NCBI GenBank assembly: GCA_003165135.1 | Contig: PLSN01000511.1 | Coordinates: 925 to 6,482, forward strand | Reading direction: 5' to 3' | Length of the DNA stretch: 5,558 nt | From: Bacteroidota bacterium | Lineage (GTDB): Bacteria > Bacteroidota > Bacteroidia > Chitinophagales > LD1 | Shown here: in pieces, positions 1 through 5,558 of the stretch | Position numbering within the stretch: position 1 is the first letter of the stretch | How the letters are laid out: every line of letters starts with the position of its first letter | The notes under the pieces: generated by a model | The model's input: the letters and a program-made list of their open reading frames with translations, nothing else | Told to the model about the DNA's origin: nothing | The model's database searches: none | Program-made: the position numbers and the translations under genes

Positions 1-1389
1 TGTGTTATTGCTCATCCACAGATTGCCATTTTGGTCCAGGCACAATGCGGTGATCTCAGTAAAAGTTTCATTATTGTAGTAGCCCAAAGCCCCATTACTA
101 TTAGTAGGGTCATACTTCGTGATGGCATTGTTGTTCGCCAGGTCGACCTCTACGAGTCCACCCTGTATCGATGCGTAGTAAGCCTTTTTCCTCACATTGT
201 CCACAGCTACATCTATCAAATCAAAACAGTTGCTTATCTGGCCATAAGCCTGGACAGAATAATTCTGCCATTTTACATGATCATAGATCACCGGCCCGTT
301 GCCGTCATAATTATAAGTTATATACCCGGGATCTGTACCACCTGATGCCAGATACAGCACATGGTTAGCTGCTGCTATTCTGAATACTCCATTGTCCGGT
401 GGCCCATCTGGATATACCTGCTGAGTGTAAACAAAATTGGTGTATTTATTGAGTGAGTTCCAATTGTCCGCTATCCAGCTGGTAGCCCCATCTGTCACTA
501 TTTGGCCAGGGCGCGGGCTATTGGAAAGATTGATCACTGAATCATTTCCATTAGACTGTATCTGCAATAACCGCCCGGAAGGGCCCCATTGGCAGGCATA
601 TAGATAGCCGCCGGTATTTGAAAAACTTTGGTAGCTCCATGTAGTGTCATACCTCAGTTTGGTGAAATAGGAATTCGAATCAACAAAAAGTGTATCCTGT
701 ATCACGGCATAAAACCTTCCGTTGATCTGCCCCACCAGTTTGGCAGCTTCTCCGGTTTGCAATCCCTTAGTTGAATCGTATATTGTCCATACCGAGTAAT
801 CCTGAAGATTGGGAGATGATAGCAATGCTGATTTGACACCCTCGGCTGTAGCAGCGAATATGCTTACCCCATCAGATGCGATGCTATTGACTATGACCGA
901 CAAGCCGGTCGAGCCTATTATGTAGTTTGACAAGATCTCTTGTTTGCTTAGGTCCAGTACCGAGATGCCCAGATCTGTGGCCAGATAGGCATAACTGCCG
1001 ATCATGGCGATATCGTTAATATTTTTTGAGCCGCTGATAATGGCATTTTTGATATCCGGGATATTGTATATGTCAGTACCATTGACGAGCAGGTCTATAT
1101 TGCTGTTCGCATAGGTGATCACCAGCGTATTCATGGCTGTATTATATGCTATGTGCCTCACATCAGCATCGCTCAGGCCTGTCGATTTGGTCAGAAAGGC
1201 TATGCTGCCGTCTGATTTTTCCATATAATATACAGCATATGGAGTGGCACAATATATTCGATCTGCGCTTTGCGCTACCTGGGTGGCGTCGCCCCATGGC
1301 AAGAATGTTTCCCACGTGCCTATAGGACGCTGTGCAGACAGTCCGCCTATTATTAATAATAAGGTTAATAAAGGAACCAGCTTTTTCAT
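1..1389 (-). CDS. porZ: PorZ-like type IX secretion beta-propeller protein (N-terminal 463 aa, 3' end outside window)
   Basis: The minus-strand frame is open from ATG at 1389 to the left edge, 463 codons with no stop, so the gene is partial. Residues 1-19 form a signal peptide (MKK, then a Leu/Ile-rich core, ending GLSA) with likely signal peptidase I cleavage before Gln20; no lipobox Cys follows. The mature start GTWETFLPW (24-32), the stretch TKSTGLSDADVRHIAY (67-82), YANSNIDLL (93-101), NIPDI (109-113) and AYLATDLGISVLDL (134-147) match my memory of the N-terminal beta-propeller of PorZ. Residues 446-462 (ITALCLDQNGNLWMSNN) resemble a two-component-regulator propeller blade. In Porphyromonas gingivalis PorZ is about 780 residues, with two propellers and a C-terminal sorting domain; it sits on the cell surface in the attachment complex with the sortase PorU and helps supply A-LPS. 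The second propeller and sorting domain would be outside the window. Family assignment is confident; the exact role here is inferred. The gene is divergent from ileS. Confidence 0.82.
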   Translation of the reverse strand, partial: MKKLVPLLTLLLIIGGLSAQRPIGTWETFLPWGDATQVAQSADRIYCATPYAVYYMEKSDGSIAFLTKSTGLSDADVRHIAYNTAMNTLVITYANSNIDLLVNGTDIYNIPDIKNAIISGSKNINDIAMIGSYAYLATDLGISVLDLSKQEILSNYIIGSTGLSVIVNSIASDGVSIFAATAEGVKSALLSSPNLQDYSVWTIYDSTKGLQTGEAAKLVGQINGRFYAVIQDTLFVDSNSYFTKLRYDTTWSYQSFSNTGGYLYACQWGPSGRLLQIQSNGNDSVINLSNSPRPGQIVTDGATSWIADNWNSLNKYTNFVYTQQVYPDGPPDNGVFRIAAANHVLYLASGGTDPGYITYNYDGNGPVIYDHVKWQNYSVQAYGQISNCFDLIDVAVDNVRKKAYYASIQGGLVEVDLANNNAITKYDPTNSNGALGYYNNETFTEITALCLDQNGNLWMSNNT

Positions 1390-1448
1390 AACTCTAAAAT
1401 ATTCAAAAATTCCTGTCTCTAACGTTCATTTGCAGGATATAGTATGGA

Positions 1449-1480
1449 TTGGCTGAAATCATGGTTTTTGTTTATTTTAG
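1449..1480 (+). promoter_or_regulatory. Possible Bacteroidetes-type promoter for ileS-lspA
   Basis: TTG at 1449-1451 and TATTTTAG at 1473-1480 are separated by 21 bases. The phylum's primary sigma factor recognises a -33 TTG or TTTG element and a -7 TAnnTTTG element about 19-21 bases apart; the octamer here matches the -7 consensus except for A in place of the last T. Transcription would start around 1486-1490, just before the hairpin. The match is imperfect in AT-rich DNA, so this is only a candidate. Confidence 0.3.
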
Positions 1481-1492
1481 CCCGTCGAAATA

Positions 1493-1521
1493 AAGAGGTC
1501 AGTCCCGGGGGCTGACCTTTT
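1493..1521 (+). promoter_or_regulatory. Strong hairpin with T-tail in the presumed ileS leader
   Basis: AGGTCAG (1496-1502) pairs perfectly with CTGACCT (1512-1518). The stem extends inward through T1503-G1511 (wobble), C1504-G1510 and C1505-G1509, and outward through G1495-T1519 (wobble), A1494-T1520 and A1493-T1521, giving up to 13 pairs around a 3-base loop. The 3' arm ends in TTTT (1518-1521), so it looks like a short intrinsic terminator on the plus strand. No same-strand gene lies upstream in the window, and ileS starts 21 bases downstream. It may be a leader attenuator, an RNA-stability element, or a boundary between the divergent units. The pairing is seen directly; the function is not. 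Confidence 0.55.
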
Positions 1522-1531
1522 GTTAATATCT

Positions 1532-1536
1532 GAGGA
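1532..1536 (+). promoter_or_regulatory. Shine-Dalgarno sequence of ileS
   Basis: GAGGA lies 6 bases before the ATG at 1543. This is worth noting because many Bacteroidota genes lack a recognisable Shine-Dalgarno sequence, and neither of the other two starts in this window has one. It supports the chosen ileS start. Confidence 0.6.
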
Positions 1537-1542
1537 CAAACA

Positions 1543-4500
1543 ATGAAACCCAAAAATCAAGACAGTAAAGGCTATCCGGAATATTCTCAACTCAACCTGC
1601 CCGACATGGAGAAGGAAATACTTCTTTTTTGGGAGCATAATAAGATATTCGAAAAAAGTGTATCCTCTCGTCCGGATGATAAGCGATTTGTATTCTACGA
1701 AGGACCACCCTCGGCCAATGGCAAGCCTGGGATACATCATGTCATGGGACGTACCATAAAGGACCTTTTTTGCCGATTCAAAACACTTCAAGGATATAAA
1801 GTAGAGCGTAAGGCCGGGTGGGATACGCATGGACTGCCCATAGAGTTGAATGTCGAAAAGGAACTAGGTATTACCAAAAAAGACATCGGCACCAAAATTT
1901 CGGTCGCAGAGTATAATAAACACTGCAGGGCAGATGTATTGAAATATACGGACATATGGCAGGACCTGACAGCGAAAATGGGCTATTGGGTCGATATGGA
2001 CCATCCCTATGTGACCTGCGATGACAGATACATCGAGTCACTGTGGGCCTTGTTGAAAATATTATACGAAAAGAACCTCCTTTATAAAGGGTTTACCATA
2101 CAACCTTATTCTCCGGCGGCAGGAACTGGCCTGAGCGCAGCAGAGCTAAATCAACCCGGATGCTACAGAGATGTGAAGGACATCACGGCTGTAGCAATGT
2201 TCAAAGTCGAAAAAGACGATAAGTCAGCTTTTCTTTTTGACAATGCGGACGAAGATGTGAGGATACTCGCATGGACCACTACACCCTGGACTTTGCCATC
2301 TAACGTAGCGTTGGCTGTAGGCTATGGTATCCGATATGTGAAGGTCAAGACAGTAAACTTCTATAGTAAACAGGAAGTAAGTGTGATCCTGGCCGCTGAC
2401 CTGTTAGAAAAAACTTTCGCATGGAATAATCTTGAAGTAAAGCAGACACATGATCTTGGTACCGGCAAAGATCTGGTTGGAGTAAAGTACGAGCAGCTAT
2501 TCCCGTTCTCCCAGCCTAAAGGGGATGCTTTCCGCATCATTGCAGGTGATTTTGTGACCACTACTGATGGTACAGGTGTCGTGCATATATCTCCGGTGCA
2601 TGGCGCAGATGATATGCGTGTGGCAAAGCAAAATGGCATAGTCACTGATTTCCTTTTAGTAAATGAGCAAGGCCGTTTTACAGATGGTGTGGGCGAATTC
2701 TCAGGCGAATATGTGAAGGAAGCATATTATACGGATGAAGAGAAAGCAGCGGAAGCACAAAAGCAAAGACGCGATACCTATCTCAATGTCGATATACGCT
2801 TAGTAGATAAACTCAAAAAAGACAATAAGCTTTTCAAATCAGAAAAGTATGAGCATACCTATCCGCACTGCTGGCGTACTGACAAGCCGGTGATCTACTA
2901 TCCGCTTGATAGCTGGTTTATCAAGACCACTGCGATCAAGGACCGTTTGATAGAACTCAATAAAACTATCAATTGGAAGCCCGCCTATACAGGTGAAGGA
3001 CGCTTTGGCCAATGGCTCGAAAACCTGGTGGACTGGAATCTATCTCGCTCTCGCTATTGGGGTACGCCACTACCGATATGGCGCACTGAAGATGGCACTG
3101 AAGAAAAATGTATCGGGTCGATAGAAGAACTGAAAAATGAAGTAGAGAAAGCTATCAAAGCTGGTATAAAATCGCCCGACGGAAAGGAACAATCTACTGA
3201 CCTGACGGACCTTCATAAACCACACGTCGATGAGATGGTATTGATTTCTGATTCTGGTAAGCCTATGTACCGCGAAGCTGACCTGATCGACGTCTGGTTT
3301 GACTCCGGCGCTATGCCTTATGCTCAGTGGCATTATCCATTTGAAAACAAAGATGTTTTTCAAGCAAATTTCCCCGCTGACTTTATTGCAGAGGGGGTCG
3401 ACCAAACTCGTGGCTGGTTTTTTACTCTCCATGTTTTAGGTGTAGCCCTGTTTGATTCCGTGGCATATAAGAATGTAGTGTCAAACGGTTTGCTACTGGA
3501 TAAGAATGGCGTCAAAATGAGCAAGCGCCTTGGCAATATCGTCGAGCCCTTTGATGCCATAGAAAAATACAGCGCTGATGCCACCCGCTGGTATATGATA
3601 CGCAACAGCGATCCATGGGATAATCTCAAGTTTGACCTGAAGGGAATAGATGAGATCACAAGGGCGCATTTTGGCACACTGTATAACACCTATGGCTTCT
3701 TTGCACTATATGCCAATATCGACAATTTCAAAGTTGATGTGAAAAACCTGGTTCCAATATCCGAGCGTACAGAGTTGGACAGATGGATACTCTCCAAACT
3801 TCAGTCACTGATCAAGGAAGTGACGGCTTATTACTCAGACTATGAGCCTACGAGAGCCGCACGCGCCGTCGAGGTCTTCGTGGATTCGCATTTGTCCAAC
3901 TGGTATGTACGCCTTTCGCGCAGACGCTTTTGGAAAGGGGACATGTCTCGCGACAAACAGGCTGCTTACGAGACACTGCATGAGTGCCTGAGAGTGGTAG
4001 CGCAACTCATGAGCCCGGTCTCTCCGTTTTTCAGTGATTGGTTACATCGGAATTTAACTCTTGGTGTCGGGATAGAATCAGTGCATTTGACCTATCTGAC
4101 AGAAGCAAATGAACAACTCATAGACAAAGACCTCGAAGAGAGAATGGAGCTCGCAGCCCGTTTTTCATCTATGATATTATCGCTCCGCAAAAAAGTACTC
4201 ATCAAGGTACGTCAACCGCTCAGCAAAGTGCTGATACCCGTGCCGGACCTGAAAATGAAGGCACAACTGGAGAAAGTGGAAGCATACATACTCAGTGAAG
4301 TAAATGTCAAGGCCATAGAATATGTCACCGACACCACAGGTATCGTGACGAAAAAAGCAAAACCTAATTTCAAATCGTTGGGCAAGAAAGCCGGGCCTAA
4401 GATGAAGCAGATACAGGAAGCGATATTGGCTTTCTCGCAGGATGATATTGCGAAGTTTGACAAGGACAAGGCTTATCAATTGACTATAGATGGTGCTGCC

Positions 4501-4869
4501 TTTGATCTTACCACAGAAGATGTGGAGATCATATCCGAAGATATCCCGGGCTGGCTGGTAGCCAATGACGGTCCTCTGACTGTGGCACTTGACGTAACGA
4601 TCACAGAAGACCTCCGCAATGAAGGGACTGCAAGGGAATTTGTCAATAAGATACAAAACCTCCGTAAGGATAAAGACTTTCAGGTGCTGGACAGGATCAA
4701 AGTATCAGTGGTTCGTGAAGCCTCATTGGCTGCTGCGCTCTCACAGTACCGCGACTATATAGCCAGTGAGATACTGGCAAATGAGATCGAACTGGTAGAG
4801 TCGCTGACTGAGTTTGATGAGATAGAATTTAATGACGCTACGCTAAAAATAAACGTACAACTCAACTAA
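1543..4869 (+). CDS. ileS: Isoleucyl-tRNA synthetase, type 2 (IleRS2), complete
   Basis: This 1108-residue cytoplasmic class I enzyme uses ATP to attach isoleucine to tRNA-Ile. The catalytic Rossmann fold starts with YEGPPSANGKPGIHH (52-66), whose signature is GIHH rather than HxGH, then GWDTHGLPIE (92-101). The CP1 editing domain, which hydrolyses Val-tRNA-Ile, includes the Thr-rich WTTTPWTLPSN (244-254) and GTGVVHISPVHGADD (343-357) with its conserved Asp pair. The catalytic core resumes at LSRSRYWGTPLP (500-511), DVWFDSG (583-589) and KMSKR (658-662). The anticodon-binding helical domain covers about 740-890, with SNWYVRLSRRRFW at 785-797. The C-terminal part, about 900-1108 with EDLRNEGTAREFVNKIQNLRK at 1022-1042 as its clearest block, matches the type 2 tail (DUF5915-like); the C-terminal Cys4 zinc site of E. 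coli IleRS is absent. Length suits type 2 enzymes (roughly 1030-1150). The start is backed by GAGGA at 1532. lspA follows 2 bases after the stop. Confidence 0.97.
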   Translation: MKPKNQDSKGYPEYSQLNLPDMEKEILLFWEHNKIFEKSVSSRPDDKRFVFYEGPPSANGKPGIHHVMGRTIKDLFCRFKTLQGYKVERKAGWDTHGLPIELNVEKELGITKKDIGTKISVAEYNKHCRADVLKYTDIWQDLTAKMGYWVDMDHPYVTCDDRYIESLWALLKILYEKNLLYKGFTIQPYSPAAGTGLSAAELNQPGCYRDVKDITAVAMFKVEKDDKSAFLFDNADEDVRILAWTTTPWTLPSNVALAVGYGIRYVKVKTVNFYSKQEVSVILAADLLEKTFAWNNLEVKQTHDLGTGKDLVGVKYEQLFPFSQPKGDAFRIIAGDFVTTTDGTGVVHISPVHGADDMRVAKQNGIVTDFLLVNEQGRFTDGVGEFSGEYVKEAYYTDEEKAAEAQKQRRDTYLNVDIRLVDKLKKDNKLFKSEKYEHTYPHCWRTDKPVIYYPLDSWFIKTTAIKDRLIELNKTINWKPAYTGEGRFGQWLENLVDWNLSRSRYWGTPLPIWRTEDGTEEKCIGSIEELKNEVEKAIKAGIKSPDGKEQSTDLTDLHKPHVDEMVLISDSGKPMYREADLIDVWFDSGAMPYAQWHYPFENKDVFQANFPADFIAEGVDQTRGWFFTLHVLGVALFDSVAYKNVVSNGLLLDKNGVKMSKRLGNIVEPFDAIEKYSADATRWYMIRNSDPWDNLKFDLKGIDEITRAHFGTLYNTYGFFALYANIDNFKVDVKNLVPISERTELDRWILSKLQSLIKEVTAYYSDYEPTRAARAVEVFVDSHLSNWYVRLSRRRFWKGDMSRDKQAAYETLHECLRVVAQLMSPVSPFFSDWLHRNLTLGVGIESVHLTYLTEANEQLIDKDLEERMELAARFSSMILSLRKKVLIKVRQPLSKVLIPVPDLKMKAQLEKVEAYILSEVNVKAIEYVTDTTGIVTKKAKPNFKSLGKKAGPKMKQIQEAILAFSQDDIAKFDKDKAYQLTIDGAAFDLTTEDVEIISEDIPGWLVANDGPLTVALDVTITEDLRNEGTAREFVNKIQNLRKDKDFQVLDRIKVSVVREASLAAALSQYRDYIASEILANEIELVESLTEFDEIEFNDATLKINVQLN

Positions 4870-4871
4870 GT

Positions 4872-5558
4872 ATGGACAAAAAGGTAAGCAGAAATGCAGT
4901 GCTGATAGTTTTTCTGGTGCTCGCCATGGACCAGCTGATCAAGATAATGGTCAAGACGCATCTAATGGAAGGTCAGGAGATCATGATACTGGGCAATTGG
5001 TTCAGATTACATTTTGTAGAGAACTCAGGTATGGCATTCAGCATGGAGCTGCCGACAGAGTATGGCAAAATACTTTTGTCAAGTTTCCGACTCATAGCTA
5101 TCGGGTTTATCATCTATCTTATCCGCAGGCTGATCAAGGAGAAATACCATCCGGGTTTGGTATACTCAGGTGCTATGATCCTCGCAGGTGCCATCGGCAA
5201 TATGATAGATAGTGCTTTTTACGGACTGATATTTACAGACAGTATAGGCAGGGTGGCTGCAGTTTTCCCTAAAGGCGGAGGCTATGCAGGCTTTCTCAAA
5301 GGCAATGTGGTCGATATGCTCTGGTTTCCTATCGCACATGGTATTTTTCCGCAGTGGTTGCCGATGTGGGGAGGCGAATATTATGAGTTTTTCAGGCCTG
5401 TGTTCAATATAGCTGATGCGTCCATTACTATCGGTGTTGCTATTATCAACGTATTTCAGAAATCTTTCTTTGCGCATCACACTACCGGCGAAAATGTCAC
5501 GGCCGAAGACACTCCTTCGCCTTCTGATGATACTATACTGAGTAATGCTGAGGCAGCT
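4872..5558 (+). CDS. lspA: Lipoprotein signal peptidase II (LspA), 3' end outside window
   Basis: This inner-membrane aspartyl peptidase cleaves signal peptides from prolipoproteins after the lipobox Cys is diacylated. The frame is open from ATG at 4872 to the right edge, 229 codons. Four membrane segments are visible at about 7-27, 65-87, 96-118 and 176-197. Family motifs are DQLIK (20-24), FVENSGMAFS (48-57), GNMIDS (109-114), GNVVDML (144-150) and FNIADASI (178-185). By analogy with the Pseudomonas enzyme, the catalytic pair is Asp148 and Asp182. The spacing GNMID-to-VVD (35 residues) and VVD-to-IAD (34) is much longer than in E. coli or Pseudomonas, as in other Bacteroidota LspA proteins. 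Residues 203-229 form a polar, acidic, Ser/Thr-rich cytoplasmic tail, so the stop is probably close. The start lies 2 bases after the ileS stop with no Shine-Dalgarno sequence, suggesting translational coupling. A later ATG at codon 19 would remove half of the first membrane segment. Confidence 0.95.
   Translation, partial: MDKKVSRNAVLIVFLVLAMDQLIKIMVKTHLMEGQEIMILGNWFRLHFVENSGMAFSMELPTEYGKILLSSFRLIAIGFIIYLIRRLIKEKYHPGLVYSGAMILAGAIGNMIDSAFYGLIFTDSIGRVAAVFPKGGGYAGFLKGNVVDMLWFPIAHGIFPQWLPMWGGEYYEFFRPVFNIADASITIGVAIINVFQKSFFAHHTTGENVTAEDTPSPSDDTILSNAEAA

Larger units (their letters stand above)
1390..1542. other. Divergent intergenic region between porZ-like gene and ileS
   Basis: This 153-base non-coding stretch must carry the start signals for both directions. 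On the plus side it contains a promoter-like pair, a hairpin and a Shine-Dalgarno sequence, listed separately. On the minus side I see no clear ribosome binding site before the porZ-like ATG, only an AT-rich stretch, which is common in Bacteroidota. I could not place a convincing minus-strand promoter. Confidence 0.7.

Noticed and set aside
31..345. Plus-strand open frame of 104 codons, with an overlapping 65-codon frame at 171-368
   Set aside because: Both lie opposite the continuous PorZ-like coding frame on the minus strand and resemble no known protein.
1493..1521. Hairpin as a transcription terminator for a leftward gene
   Set aside because: On the minus strand the stem is followed by a mixed sequence (CTCTTTATTT), and no leftward gene ends there; the porZ-like gene starts beyond it.
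1390..1542. T-box riboswitch upstream of ileS
   Set aside because: The leader is too short, there is no recognisable T-box sequence, and T-boxes are not typical of this phylum.
1477..1830. Minus-strand open frame of 117 codons overlapping the start of ileS
   Set aside because: It runs antisense through the conserved IleRS N-terminus and the hairpin, and its translation has no recognisable family features.
4177..4656. Minus-strand open frame of 159 codons
   Set aside because: It is antisense to the conserved IleRS C-terminal region; the open frame is a by-product of ileS codon use, and the composition is unlike a real protein.
4997..5212. Plus-strand open frame of 71 codons, and a minus-strand frame at 5166-5480
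   Set aside because: Both overlap lspA, whose own frame carries all the family motifs and catalytic residues.

Overview
The window looks like an ordinary piece of a Bacteroidota (Bacteroidetes) chromosome. The evidence is a PorZ-family protein of the type IX secretion system (a system essentially limited to that phylum), a type 2 isoleucyl-tRNA synthetase, and a long-form signal peptidase II. The closest order cannot be fixed from the sequence alone. I see no insertion sequence, tRNA, rRNA, CRISPR array or phage gene.

Layout: (1) positions 1-1389, minus strand, hold the first 463 codons of a porZ-like gene whose 3' end lies beyond the left edge. (2) Positions 1390-1542 are a 153-base divergent intergenic region. 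It has a possible Bacteroidetes-type promoter for the rightward genes, a strong GC-rich hairpin followed by four Ts, and a good Shine-Dalgarno sequence. (3) Positions 1543-4869, plus strand, hold a complete ileS. (4) Positions 4872-5558, plus strand, hold lspA, which begins 2 bases after the ileS stop and is still open at the right edge.

The rightward pair is a housekeeping operon: ileS charges tRNA-Ile for translation, and lspA removes signal peptides from prolipoproteins in the inner membrane. The leftward gene encodes an exported beta-propeller protein probably acting at the cell surface in the type IX secretion attachment complex. The two transcription units share only the intergenic region.

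I find no convincing undescribed multi-gene system here. The observation most worth a second look is the active-site signature of IleRS, which reads GIHH instead of the class I HIGH (HxGH) consensus. In type 2 IleRS this exchange has been linked to very high mupirocin resistance. The second is a terminator-like hairpin in the presumed 5' leader of ileS, where no upstream same-strand gene needs terminating.
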